Shown: positions 1 through 7,326 of the stretch, piece after piece
Layout: each line of letters starts with the position of its first letter
Position numbering within the stretch: the stretch's first letter is position 1
Origin: an uncultured Clostridia bacterium
GTDB taxonomy: Bacteria; Bacillota; Clostridia; Christensenellales; CAG-138
DNA: 20,276 nucleotides
Direction: 5' to 3'
Assembly (NCBI GenBank): GCA_937915925.1
Contig: CALGGM010000011.1
Coordinates: 1 to 20,276 of the forward strand
The notes under the pieces: model-generated
What the model saw: the letters and a program-made list of their open reading frames with translations, nothing else
What the model was told of the DNA's origin: nothing
The model's database searches: none
Program-made: the position numbers and the translations under genes

Positions 1-82
1 GCGTCCTTGCGCCCTTTCATCCTGCCGGTATTCTTTTATAATATCTCGCCGCAAATGGTCTGACCCCTTTTGCGACAGCCTG

Positions 83-112
83 AGGCACGGACAGCATTCC
101 GTGCCTTTTTAT
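83..112 (+). terminator. Intrinsic terminator, plus strand
   Basis: An 8-bp perfect stem (AGGCACGG at 83-90, CCGTGCCT at 99-106) with an 8-nt loop runs into a T-tract on the plus strand (106-110). On the minus strand no T-run follows the stem, so it does not look like the groEL terminator; it would end a transcript coming from the left edge or from the TATAAT-like box at 37-42. No clear intrinsic terminator for groEL is visible between 1 and 146. Confidence 0.75.
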
Positions 113-146
113 ATTTAGTTATGATCCTGCACCGTTAACGCCGGTC

Positions 147-1778
147 TCAATACATGCCGCCCATGCCTGCGCCGCCCATATCGGGTGCTGCGGGTTCGGG
201 CTTCGGAATGTCCGCCACGATGCTCTCGGTGGTGAGCACCATCGCCGCAACGGACGCCGCGTTCTGCAGCGCGGAGCGGGTGACCTTGGTCGGGTCGACG
301 ATGCCCTTCTCGTCCATCATGCCGTAGGTATCGGTCGCGGCGTCGTAGCCGTAGCCGACCTTGCCTTCGCGGCGAATGTTCTCGATGATGACGGAGCCTT
401 CGACGCCCGCGTTCTTCGCGATCTGACGGATCGGCTCTTCGAGCGCGCGCAGCACGATCTGAACGCCGGTCTTCTTATCGCCGGTTTCCTTCTCGGCAAG
501 CGCCTTCACGCGATCCGCAACCGACAGCAGCGCAACGCCGCCGCCCGGGACGATGCCCTCTTCGACCGCCGCGCGGGTCGCGTTCAGGGCGTCCTCCATG
601 CGGAGCTTCGAATCCTTCATTTCCACCTCGGTCGCCGCGCCGACTGCGATCACCGCAACGCCGCCCGCGAGCTTCGCAAGACGTTCCTGCAGCTTTTCCT
701 TGTCGTAATCGGAGGTCGTTTCCTCGATCTGCGCACGGATCGACTTCACGCGTGCCGCGATCTCCTCGGGTGCGCCTGCGCCCTCGACGATGACGGTCTT
801 CTCCTTGTCGACCTTGACCTGCTTTGCGCTGCCGAGCATGTCGATCGTGGTCTCTTTGAGGTCCATGCCGAGCTCATCGGAAATCACCGTGCCGCCGGTC
901 AGAACCGCGATATCCTGCAGCATCGCCTTGCGTCTGTCGCCGAAGCCCGGCGCCTTGACCGCGACGCAGGTGAACGTGCCGCGAAGCTTGTTGATGACCA
1001 ATGTTGCAAGCGCTTCGCCCTCGACGTCCTCCGCAATGATGAGAAGCTTTCTGCCCGCTTGCGCGATCTGCTCGAGCACCGGAAGGATCTCCTGAATGTT
1101 ACTGATCTTCTTTTCGGTGATGAGGATCATCGGGTTGTCGAGCACCGCTTCCATCTTGTCGGTGTCGGTCGCCATGTACGCGGAGCAGTAGCCACGATCG
1201 AACTGCATGCCCTCGACGATGTTCAGCTCGGTCTTCATGGTCTTGCTCTCTTCGATCGTGATGACGCCGTCGTTGCCGACCTTTTCCATCGCGTCCGCGA
1301 TCATCTTGCCGACGGTCTCGTCGCCAGCGGAGATCGCCGCGACCTGCTCGATCGCATGCTTGTTGCCGACCGGAACGGACAGCTCTTTAAGTCCTTCGAC
1401 CGCCTCGTTGACCGCCGCTTCGATGCCGCGGCGCACCACCATCGGGTTTGCACCTGCCGCGACGTTTCTGAGACCCTCGCGAACGATCGCCTGCGCCAGA
1501 AGCGTAGCCGTCGTCGTGCCGTCGCCCGCGACGTCGTTCGTCTTCGTTGCGACTTCCTTCACAAGCTGTGCGCCCATGTTTTCGAACGGATCCTCAAGCT
1601 CGATCTCCTTTGCGATCGTTACGCCGTCGTTCGTGATGAGCGGCGCGCCGAACTTCTTTTCGAGCACAACGTTTCTGCCCTTCGGCCCGAGCGTGATCTT
1701 AACGGTATCAGCAAGCTGATTCAGCCCGCTTTCCAATGCTTTTCTGGCGTCCTCGCCGTATTTTAATTGCTTTGCCAT
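147..1778 (-). CDS. groEL: Chaperonin GroEL (Hsp60, 60 kDa subunit)
   Basis: This is the large chaperonin subunit, an ATP-driven double-ring cage that folds cytosolic proteins together with the GroES lid. The 543-residue product has the usual family length. It opens with MAKQLKYGEDARKALESG, carries the nucleotide-binding segment GDGTTTAT near residues 85-92, the GGGVALL segment of the ATPase domain near residue 413, and ends in the typical glycine-methionine tail (GGAGMGGMY). The ATG at 1776-1778 follows an AGGAGG site 8 nt upstream, 15 bp after the groES stop, so the two are one operon. Expression should be under HrcA control through the CIRCE element upstream of groES. Nothing looks broken. 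Identification is essentially certain. Confidence 0.99.
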   Translation of the reverse strand: MAKQLKYGEDARKALESGLNQLADTVKITLGPKGRNVVLEKKFGAPLITNDGVTIAKEIELEDPFENMGAQLVKEVATKTNDVAGDGTTTATLLAQAIVREGLRNVAAGANPMVVRRGIEAAVNEAVEGLKELSVPVGNKHAIEQVAAISAGDETVGKMIADAMEKVGNDGVITIEESKTMKTELNIVEGMQFDRGYCSAYMATDTDKMEAVLDNPMILITEKKISNIQEILPVLEQIAQAGRKLLIIAEDVEGEALATLVINKLRGTFTCVAVKAPGFGDRRKAMLQDIAVLTGGTVISDELGMDLKETTIDMLGSAKQVKVDKEKTVIVEGAGAPEEIAARVKSIRAQIEETTSDYDKEKLQERLAKLAGGVAVIAVGAATEVEMKDSKLRMEDALNATRAAVEEGIVPGGGVALLSVADRVKALAEKETGDKKTGVQIVLRALEEPIRQIAKNAGVEGSVIIENIRREGKVGYGYDAATDTYGMMDEKGIVDPTKVTRSALQNAASVAAMVLTTESIVADIPKPEPAAPDMGGAGMGGMY

Positions 1779-1793
1779 GATGATTGCCTCCTA

Positions 1794-2066
1794 TTATTCT
1801 ACGACGGCAAGAATGTCGCCCTGCTTGATGACGATGACTTCCTGCCCGTCCAGCTTCACTTCCGTGCCGGCATACTTCTGATAAACGACCTTGTCGCCGA
1901 CCTTCACTACCATCTCAACGTCCTTTGCCCCGGGACCGACCGCAAGCACTTCCGCCATCTGCGGCTTTTCCTTTGCGGCGCTCGTGAGAAGAATGCCGCC
2001 CTTTGTGACCTCTTCCGTTTCAATGTTCCGGATCACAACGCGATCGAATAACGGTTTCAATGACAT
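1794..2066 (-). CDS. groES: Co-chaperonin GroES (Hsp10)
   Basis: This is the 10 kDa co-chaperonin that caps the GroEL ring. The product is 90 residues, slightly short of the common 94-97 but within the family range. It starts MSLKPLFDRVVI, carries the mobile-loop segment that binds GroEL around residues 17-32 (VTKGGILLTSAAKEKP) and ends with the beta-strand segment IKQGDILAVVE. The ATG at 2064-2066 has an AGGAGGT site 7 nt upstream; an ATG at 2071-2073 would overlap that site and is rejected. It is the first gene of the groESL operon, directly downstream of the CIRCE operator and the promoter at 2130-2158. Confidence 0.99.
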   Translation of the reverse strand: MSLKPLFDRVVIRNIETEEVTKGGILLTSAAKEKPQMAEVLAVGPGAKDVEMVVKVGDKVVYQKYAGTEVKLDGQEVIVIKQGDILAVVE

Positions 2067-2090
2067 ATTTCATACCTCCTGCGAAATTCT

Positions 2091-2117
2091 TTAGCACTCA
2101 TTCCTTTCGAGTGCTAA
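2091..2117 (-). promoter_or_regulatory. CIRCE operator (HrcA binding site)
   Basis: A perfect inverted repeat, TTAGCACTC at 2091-2099 and GAGTGCTAA at 2109-2117, with exactly 9 nt between. This is the consensus CIRCE element bound by the heat-shock repressor HrcA in Firmicutes and other bacteria. It lies between the predicted transcription start and the groES ribosome binding site. The hrcA gene itself is not in this window. Confidence 0.97.
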
Positions 2118-2129
2118 CCATCGTCCCCT

Positions 2130-2158
2130 ATTATAGTAACCGTACTAAGGATTGTCAA
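2130..2158 (-). promoter_or_regulatory. Sigma-A promoter of groESL
   Basis: On the minus strand a full-consensus -35 box TTGACA (2158-2153) is followed after exactly 17 nt by a full-consensus -10 box TATAAT (2135-2130). The start would fall near 2123, just before the CIRCE element, the standard arrangement for HrcA repression of a strong vegetative promoter. Confidence 0.93.
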
Positions 2159-2256
2159 TTAGGGAAATGCAACGAAGTTGTGAACTCTTCGGCTATGAAC
2201 GTTAAAGAGAATATGCATTTTTAATCCTTGATTTCACTCATAAATAACGAAGTTCC

Positions 2257-2324
2257 AAAAATCAAGAAAAAAGGTAAAAAACGCAAAAATAATCCTTGCA
2301 TTGTGAAACGGTTTGTGTTAAAAT
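2257..2324 (+). promoter_or_regulatory. Promoter of rpsT with upstream A-tracts
   Basis: A -35 box TTGCAT (2296-2301) and a -10 box TAAAAT (2319-2324) are separated by 17 nt. Directly upstream, four A-runs (about 2257-2261, 2267-2272, 2276-2281 and 2285-2289) recur at roughly helical spacing, which resembles an UP element or curved DNA. The remaining divergent region, 2159-2256, is A+T-rich. It holds only weak imperfect inverted repeats (2165-2171 with 2214-2220; 2227-2234 with 2259-2266) and no gene that I can support. Confidence 0.8.
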
Positions 2325-2381
2325 GTATTCCGTTCGTATCGGACAGACCGATCGGGCAAATCTTACAGGGGGTGAAATGCT

Positions 2382-2648
2382 TTGGCAAACATCAAGTCCG
2401 CAATGAAGCGTGCGAAGACTTCCGTTGGTGAAAACCTCAGAAACCGCATGGACAAGTCCGAACTGAAGACCGCTGTCCGCCGTTATGATGAAGCGCTGAA
2501 GTCCGGTGATACGGAAGCTGCTGAAAAGGCTTACCTCGCGGCTGTCAAGACCGTTGACCAGTCCGCCGCGAAGGGTGTTATCCACAAGAACGCAGCCGAT
2601 CGCAAAAAGGCACAGTTGGCAAAAAAGCGCGCAGCCGCTAACAACTGA
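2382..2648 (+). CDS. rpsT: 30S ribosomal protein S20
   Basis: This small basic protein binds 16S rRNA in the 30S subunit. The 88-residue product starts MANIKSAMKRAKTS, the usual bS20 beginning, is rich in Lys, Arg and Ala, and ends in the characteristic basic alanine-rich helix (RKKAQLAKKRAAANN). The start is TTG at 2382, preceded by AGGGGGTGA at 2367-2375, about 6 nt away; an out-of-frame ATG at 2377 is too close to that site. A UUG start is also known for E. coli rpsT, where S20 represses its own translation. The gene stands alone, with its own promoter and terminator. Confidence 0.98.
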   Translation: MANIKSAMKRAKTSVGENLRNRMDKSELKTAVRRYDEALKSGDTEAAEKAYLAAVKTVDQSAAKGVIHKNAADRKKAQLAKKRAAANN

Positions 2649-2669
2649 CCCCGGTATTCGCATTGAATG

Positions 2670-2698
2670 AGCGTCCATAAGGGCGCTTTTCTTTTATT
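2670..2698 (+). terminator. Intrinsic terminator of rpsT
   Basis: The stem AGCGTCC (2670-2676) pairs with GGGCGCT (2681-2687), with one G-T pair and a 4-nt loop. It is followed by TTTCTTTT and begins 21 nt after the rpsT stop codon. Confidence 0.88.
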
Positions 2699-2820
2699 CG
2701 ATTGAAAATCATTCGATTTTCAATCGGTCTTCAGTACCGCCTAAAATATTTCATATTTCCGGGCGGCGGTACTGCAAGGTGTCAAATCCGCCGCGCATGT
2801 CGCCGGATTTGACGGATTTG
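2699..2820. repeat. Cluster of three inverted repeats
   Basis: Three consecutive palindromes fill the gap between rpsT and the next promoter. First: a perfect 12-bp repeat, CGATTGAAAATC (2699-2710) and its complement (2715-2726), loop 4 nt. Second: a perfect 10-bp repeat, CAGTACCGCC (2732-2741) with 2765-2774, enclosing an A+T-rich 23-nt loop. Third: a perfect 10-bp repeat, GTCAAATCCG (2781-2790) with 2804-2813. The octamer CGGATTTG recurs at 2813-2820 and is followed by TTTTTG, giving an alternative terminator-like partner for 2783-2790. No coding sequence is evident. It may be a dispersed intergenic repeat or a readthrough control region; copy number cannot be judged from this window. Confidence 0.7.
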
Positions 2821-2845
2821 TTTTTGTCGTCCTGCTTGTTTTCTC

Positions 2846-2874
2846 TTGCAAAAGAGACGCGTTGTGTATAGAAT
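2846..2874 (+). promoter_or_regulatory. Promoter of the rqcH-rdgB-phosphodiesterase operon
   Basis: A -35 box TTGCAA (2846-2851) and a -10 box TAGAAT (2869-2874) are spaced by 17 nt and end 19 nt before the ATG at 2894. An AGGAG site lies at 2883-2887. Confidence 0.75.
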
Positions 2875-2893
2875 AATTGAATAGGAGAACAGT

Positions 2894-4576
2894 ATGGCAA
2901 CGGACGGATTGACTTTATATACCTGCATCTATGAACTGCAGAGCCTTGTCGGCGGCAAGATTGACAAGGTGCAGCAGCCGAATAAGGACATCGTGATCCT
3001 GCATATCCACGCGTCCAAAGCGGGACGCGTGAAACTGATGCTCTGCATCCACGCGGAGAACGGACGCATCCAGACGGTCAACAGGACCTTTGAAAATCCC
3101 GAGGTCGCGCCCGCGTTCTGCATGCTTCTACGAAAGTATCTCATCGGCTGCCGCATCGTTTCTATCGAGCAGGCGGGCCTGAACCGCGTCGCGGTCCTCT
3201 CCCTGTCCGGGCGTAACGAGCTTTACGACGCGGTCGAGATGAAGCTTGTCGTCGAGCTGATGGGACGGCACGGGAACCTCTTTCTGCTCGATGAAAGCAA
3301 TCGCATCATCGACTGCATGCGGCACTTCGGCATCGGCGAGAACGCCGCGCGCATCTGCCTTCCGAACATGCCCTATGAAGCGCCGCCCGAGACCGAAAAG
3401 CGCGATCCGTTTTCGGAGACCGAAGAATCGCTGCTTGCGCTTTGCCGTACGCATTCCGGCACGAAGTGGCTCATGGACACGTTTCACGGCGTGTCGAGGC
3501 TCTGCGCCGAACAGATCACGACCGACGGCGCATCCGATGCGGAACGCGCGCATGAGCTCTATACGACGTTTTGCGCGCTTTCCGAAAAGCGGTTCTCCCC
3601 TTCCTTGCTGCATAACGGCGTCCTGCCGTTTGCGCCGCGCAACGGCGCGTTTGTTTCCTGTCCCACGGTCAACGAGGCGCAGGACGCGTTCTATCGGCAG
3701 CGCGACGAACAGGCGATCTTAACGAAGCTCAGGACGTCGCTTCGTTCCGTGCTCGACCACGCGGCGAAGCGCACGGAAAAGAAGCTGTCCGAGTGCATGA
3801 AGACGATCGGCAGCGAGGATCAGATCGAACGCGACCGGCTGTACGGCGAGCTGCTTTTAAGCGTACGCAACGCGCCCGCGGGACGCGGATCGGTCACGGT
3901 ATGGAACTATTACGAGGATCCGCCGAAGGAGCTTGAGATCGCACTCGATCCGAAGTTCTCGGCACAGGACAACGCGCAGCGATACTTCAAGCGCTACCGC
4001 AAGAATAAGGCGGCGCGCGCGTTTGCGCTCGAACAGACCGAATCGCTCGACGCCGAGCTGACCTATCTCAAGGGGCAGCTTTTGAACGTCGCGTCATGCA
4101 GCACGCGCGAGGAGCTTTCCGAGATCCGTGAGGAGCTTGTGCATCTTCGCTATATCCGTGAATCTGAGCCGACGCGAAAATCCCCTTCCGCTGTAAAGAG
4201 CCGACCGATGCATTACCGCACACCGAACGGGGTCGATATTTACGTCGGCAAGAACAACCTGCAGAACGAACGGCTGATCCGCACGTCCGATCCGGACGCG
4301 ACGTGGCTCCACGCAAAGGGCGTTCCGGCGTCGCACGTCGTGCTGAATACGGACAAGCCCACGCGCGAACAGCTGCTGCTTGCTGCGCAGATCGCCGCGT
4401 ACCATTCCGGCGCATCCGCGTCCGAGAACGTCCCGGTCGATTATACGCAGATCAGACACGTCAAAAAGCCCTCCGGCGCAAGACCGGGGTTTGTAAACTA
4501 TTTCCATCAGCACACGCTGTACGTGACGCCTTCCCTTGACGGGATCGCGCCGTACCGCATCGAGGAGGACAAATGA
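2894..4576 (+). CDS. rqcH: RqcH-like NFACT ribosome quality control protein (Rqc2 homologue)
   Basis: Bacterial RqcH binds the 50S subunit carrying a stalled peptidyl-tRNA and recruits tRNA-Ala to add alanine tails that mark the nascent chain for degradation. The family was formerly called FbpA or fibronectin-binding protein. The 560-residue product has the usual length. The NFACT-N domain shows the N-terminal MATDG, PAFCMLLRKYL near residues 74-83 and VELMGRHGN near 120-128. A long charged, helical middle follows, and the C-terminal NFACT-R domain runs from about residue 438 (GVDIYVGKNN, ATWLHAKG, SHVVL). The DR motif known at residues 97-98 of the B. subtilis protein reads Asn97-Arg98 here (GLNR). 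An AGGAG site lies 6 nt before the ATG. Its last codons overlap rdgB by the ATGA arrangement. Confidence 0.95.
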   Translation: MATDGLTLYTCIYELQSLVGGKIDKVQQPNKDIVILHIHASKAGRVKLMLCIHAENGRIQTVNRTFENPEVAPAFCMLLRKYLIGCRIVSIEQAGLNRVAVLSLSGRNELYDAVEMKLVVELMGRHGNLFLLDESNRIIDCMRHFGIGENAARICLPNMPYEAPPETEKRDPFSETEESLLALCRTHSGTKWLMDTFHGVSRLCAEQITTDGASDAERAHELYTTFCALSEKRFSPSLLHNGVLPFAPRNGAFVSCPTVNEAQDAFYRQRDEQAILTKLRTSLRSVLDHAAKRTEKKLSECMKTIGSEDQIERDRLYGELLLSVRNAPAGRGSVTVWNYYEDPPKELEIALDPKFSAQDNAQRYFKRYRKNKAARAFALEQTESLDAELTYLKGQLLNVASCSTREELSEIREELVHLRYIRESEPTRKSPSAVKSRPMHYRTPNGVDIYVGKNNLQNERLIRTSDPDATWLHAKGVPASHVVLNTDKPTREQLLLAAQIAAYHSGASASENVPVDYTQIRHVKKPSGARPGFVNYFHQHTLYVTPSLDGIAPYRIEEDK

Positions 4577-5184
4577 AACTTTTGCTTGCAACCAACAACG
4601 CGCACAAGGCGCAGGAGATCCGCGAGATCTTAAAGGACAGCTACACCGAGATCGTGACGATGCGCGAAGCCGGCATCGATCTGGATGTCGTGGAGGACGG
4701 CGCGACGTTTCGCGAGAACGCGCTGAAGAAAGCGGAAGAGACTCTTGCCGCCGCCTGGAATCGGTTTGACGCCGTGCTTGCGGACGACAGCGGACTGTGC
4801 GTCGACGCTTTAAACGGCGCCCCCGGCGTGTACTCCGCAAGATTTTCGGGCGAAGGGCACAACGACGCCGCGAACAACGCGAAGCTCGTTTCGCTGTTAG
4901 CGGACGTTCCGGACGAGCGGCGCACGGCGCGGTTCTGCTGCTGTATCGCGCTTGCGAGAAAGGGGCTCTCCCCCATCGTCGTACAGGGCGAGGTCGAGGG
5001 CACGATCCTTCATGAAGCGCGCGGCGAAAACGGGTTCGGCTACGATCCCTTCTTTTACTATGCGCCGTTTCAAAAGAGCTTTGCGGAGCTTTCCGCGGAC
5101 GAGAAAAATTCCGTCAGTCACAGAAAGCGCGCGCTGACGCTGCTTCGGGAGGCGCTCGATGTCGAGAATCGCGGTCGTCTCTGA
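4573..5184 (+). CDS. rdgB: XTP/dITP diphosphatase (RdgB/HAM1 family)
   Basis: This cytosolic enzyme hydrolyses non-canonical purine triphosphates (XTP, ITP, dITP) to monophosphates and pyrophosphate, keeping deaminated bases out of DNA and RNA. The product has 203 residues, the family norm. It shows the N-terminal ATNNAHK motif (residues 6-12), the catalytic DDSGL (71-75) followed by GAPGVYSARFSG (82-93), FGYDPFF (155-161), and the base-recognising SHRKRAL (182-188). The ATG overlaps the rqcH stop (4573-4576), implying translational coupling. Its own 3' end overlaps the next gene by 26 bp. The rdgB-phosphodiesterase pairing is common in Firmicutes. Confidence 0.97.
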   Translation: MKLLLATNNAHKAQEIREILKDSYTEIVTMREAGIDLDVVEDGATFRENALKKAEETLAAAWNRFDAVLADDSGLCVDALNGAPGVYSARFSGEGHNDAANNAKLVSLLADVPDERRTARFCCCIALARKGLSPIVVQGEVEGTILHEARGENGFGYDPFFYYAPFQKSFAELSADEKNSVSHRKRALTLLREALDVENRGRL

Positions 5185-5635
5185 TTCCCACGGTTCGATC
5201 GAGAACCTTTCCCTGTTTTTAGACCGGCTGAAAAACGTCGACGCGCTCTGGCACCTCGGCGATCACGCGGAGGATGCGCTGCCGATCTCCACGCGTCTAA
5301 ACTGCGGCTATGTCGCCGTGCGCGGAAACTGCGATCCGTTTTCTGATGAGCCGTTGACCTACACCGTCGACTGGCACGGAAAACGCATCCTGCTTCTGCA
5401 CGGGCATACGGTCACGGGAAAGCTCGCGCTTCTGTACGCGGCAAAGCAGGCGAACGCCGACGCGGTGTTCTTCGGGCATTCGCACGTCCCCTCGATCGAG
5501 ACGGAGGACGGCGTTTTGCTGCTGAATCCCGGAAGTCTTTCAAGACCGCGCACCGCAAAGGGCCCGAGCGTCGCGCTTCTGACGCTTGAGGACAGCGGCA
5601 TGCATGCGGAGCTTTTGTTTGCCCGGGACCGTTAG
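5159..5635 (+). CDS. YfcE/MJ0936-family metallophosphodiesterase
   Basis: A calcineurin-like metal-dependent phosphoesterase of 158 residues, the usual size for the YfcE/YsnB/MJ0936 family, whose members act on phosphodiester model substrates; the physiological substrate is unknown. All metal-binding motifs are present: SDSHG with Asp9 and His11, GDH with Asp35, GNCD with Asn57, LLHGH with His81, and GHSH with His107 and His109, followed by LLNPGS. It begins inside the 3' end of rdgB (26-bp overlap), with GGGAGG at 5147-5152 6 nt before the ATG, so it is the third gene of the rqcH operon. No signal peptide is seen, so it is cytosolic. No terminator is evident after it; the dacA promoter begins 37 bp further on. 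Confidence 0.93.
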   Translation: MSRIAVVSDSHGSIENLSLFLDRLKNVDALWHLGDHAEDALPISTRLNCGYVAVRGNCDPFSDEPLTYTVDWHGKRILLLHGHTVTGKLALLYAAKQANADAVFFGHSHVPSIETEDGVLLLNPGSLSRPRTAKGPSVALLTLEDSGMHAELLFARDR

Positions 5636-5672
5636 TCGTGTATTATTCACAAATTTTCAACAGTTTTATGCA

Positions 5673-5701
5673 TTGACAAGCATCAGCGTTCCCGCTAAAC
5701 T
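5673..5701 (+). promoter_or_regulatory. Promoter of the tandem dacA genes
   Basis: A consensus -35 TTGACA (5673-5678) and a -10 TAAACT (5696-5701) are separated by 17 nt. Transcription would start near 5708, about 33 nt before the chosen start codon at 5741 and upstream of the alternative ATG at 5717. Confidence 0.85.
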
Positions 5702-5740
5702 GTTTATAGAATTTGAATGCTTCCGAAAGGTTTTTATACG

Positions 5741-7318
5741 ATGAAGAGATTTTTCTCCCTTTTATTTGCTGCGCTTCTGCTCCTGTCCCTTGTACCCGCA
5801 TTCCGCATGGAAACAGCCTCTGCGGACGGGTTCGACCTGAACTCGATCTATGAGCCGTATTTCATTCTGGTCAACGCGGACAATCCCACCGTGTCCTATC
5901 GCGGCGTGGAAAAGGAAGCGGACAAGCAGGTCTACCCCGCCAGCACGACGAAGATTTTAACCTGCATCATCGCGCTCGAACGCGGCAATCTCGACGACAT
6001 GGTCACCGTGTCCGCGAAGGCGGTCAATTTCGGCCGCGGCAACTCGCTGATGGGGCTGGAGGAGGGCGATCAGTACACGCTGCGCGATCTTCTGTACGGC
6101 ATGATGCTGCCCTCCGGCAACGACGCGGCGATCGCGATTGCGGAGCACATCGCGGGAAGCACCGACGCATACGCACAGCTCATGAACGAGAAGGCGCAGG
6201 AGCTCGGCATGACGCATTCGCACTTTGTCACCGTCCACGGCAAGCAGAACGAGGATCATTACACCACCGTGCGCGACATGGCGAGGCTGACCGCGTATGC
6301 GCTCAACGAAAGCCCGCAAAAGGAAATGTTCCGCACCATCGTCGGCACGAAGACATACACCGCGACCTCCGGTCCGCGCGAGCTGTATGTGGTCAACTCG
6401 AACCGCATGCTCGTCGACGCGCCCGCGACCGAAACGATGCAGCACCCGATCTCCTGTCTCTATGCGGACGCGATCGGCGTCAAGACCGGCGACACGAACG
6501 CCGCGGGCAAGTGCCTGATCGCAGCGGCGGAGCGCGACGGCGTGACGCTCATTGCGGTGCTGTACGGCGGCACGCTCGGCGATCCCGACTATAACGACGG
6601 TTGGAACGACGGTCAGAAGGACCGCTACAATGTACGCCGCTTCCAGGACGCTGCGGCGCTGTTCGATTACGCGTACGCGGACATGATCCGCACCGTCACC
6701 GTGTCCGAGCTCGTGGCGGCAGGGCTTCCCATCACCTTTGACGTGACCATTCCCAACGCCTCCGCCGAAGATTCGCAGGGCGGCGTTCTGACCGCGAACG
6801 CGGACGTTTCGATGGAAACGACGTTCTCCCTCATGCTGCCCGATCCGAACGCGAAGGTTACGGATATCAAGATCGAATCGAAACCGACCTTCACGAACCA
6901 ATACGCGCCGATCGGCGAAGGCTCGGTCATCGGCAATGTGACCTATTCCTATAACGACAAGGTGCTTTTGAGCGCAAGCCTGCTTGCCTCGCGCAGCGTC
7001 AAGGAAGGCACGGCACAGATCGACATCGCTCCCGCGCCGTCCGACGGCGGTTATACCGTGCAGGACGATCTGATCGGCGACGCGAACGTACCGACGCTCC
7101 GTCCGGCCGACGGGACCGGCGTCGGCGAGCAAGGCGGAAACAAGCTGCCGCTGTGGTTCTGGATCGCGCTGATCGTCGTGATCGTGCTGCTCCTGTTTTG
7201 CGTGGTGCTGTTTATCCTCTACGTCCGCGCCGAGCGCGCGCGCAAGCGCCGTGCCGCCGCACGCCGCCGTGCAAGACAGCGCGCCATGGAAAACGAGCGC
7301 TATCAGCCGCGCAACTGA
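5741..7318 (+). CDS. dacA: D-alanyl-D-alanine carboxypeptidase (DacA-like, penicillin-binding protein)
   Basis: An S11-family serine peptidase that removes the terminal D-Ala from peptidoglycan stem peptides outside the cell. Numbered from the ATG at 5741 it has 525 residues: a signal peptide (about 1-27), the catalytic domain with SxxK Ser68-Thr-Thr-Lys71, Ser125-Gly-Asn127 and Lys248-Thr-Gly250, a beta-rich C-terminal domain, then a transmembrane helix (about 469-495) and a 30-residue cytoplasmic tail with a dozen arginines. A true membrane-spanning anchor is unlike the amphipathic anchor of E. coli PBP5. The start at 5741 is preferred over 5717 because the signal peptide begins there and GAAAGG lies 10 nt upstream. 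The second dacA paralogue follows 8 bp after the stop. Confidence 0.95.
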   Translation: MKRFFSLLFAALLLLSLVPAFRMETASADGFDLNSIYEPYFILVNADNPTVSYRGVEKEADKQVYPASTTKILTCIIALERGNLDDMVTVSAKAVNFGRGNSLMGLEEGDQYTLRDLLYGMMLPSGNDAAIAIAEHIAGSTDAYAQLMNEKAQELGMTHSHFVTVHGKQNEDHYTTVRDMARLTAYALNESPQKEMFRTIVGTKTYTATSGPRELYVVNSNRMLVDAPATETMQHPISCLYADAIGVKTGDTNAAGKCLIAAAERDGVTLIAVLYGGTLGDPDYNDGWNDGQKDRYNVRRFQDAAALFDYAYADMIRTVTVSELVAAGLPITFDVTIPNASAEDSQGGVLTANADVSMETTFSLMLPDPNAKVTDIKIESKPTFTNQYAPIGEGSVIGNVTYSYNDKVLLSASLLASRSVKEGTAQIDIAPAPSDGGYTVQDDLIGDANVPTLRPADGTGVGEQGGNKLPLWFWIALIVVIVLLLFCVVLFILYVRAERARKRRAAARRRARQRAMENERYQPRN

Positions 7319-7326
7319 GGTATGAT

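Noticed and set aside
2161..2256. Weak inverted repeats between groES and rpsT as a possible riboswitch or small RNA.
   Set aside because: The stems are 5-8 bp with long loops, there is no T-tract or promoter in a matching place, and no known motif is recognised.
2262..2678. A 138-codon minus-strand open frame over rpsT.
   Set aside because: It is antisense to rpsT and crosses the rpsT promoter and terminator. The apparent hydrophobic segment is chance.
7153..7326. Upstream extension of the second carboxypeptidase frame.
   Set aside because: It overlaps the coding 3' end of the first carboxypeptidase in another frame, and the signal peptide begins at 7327.
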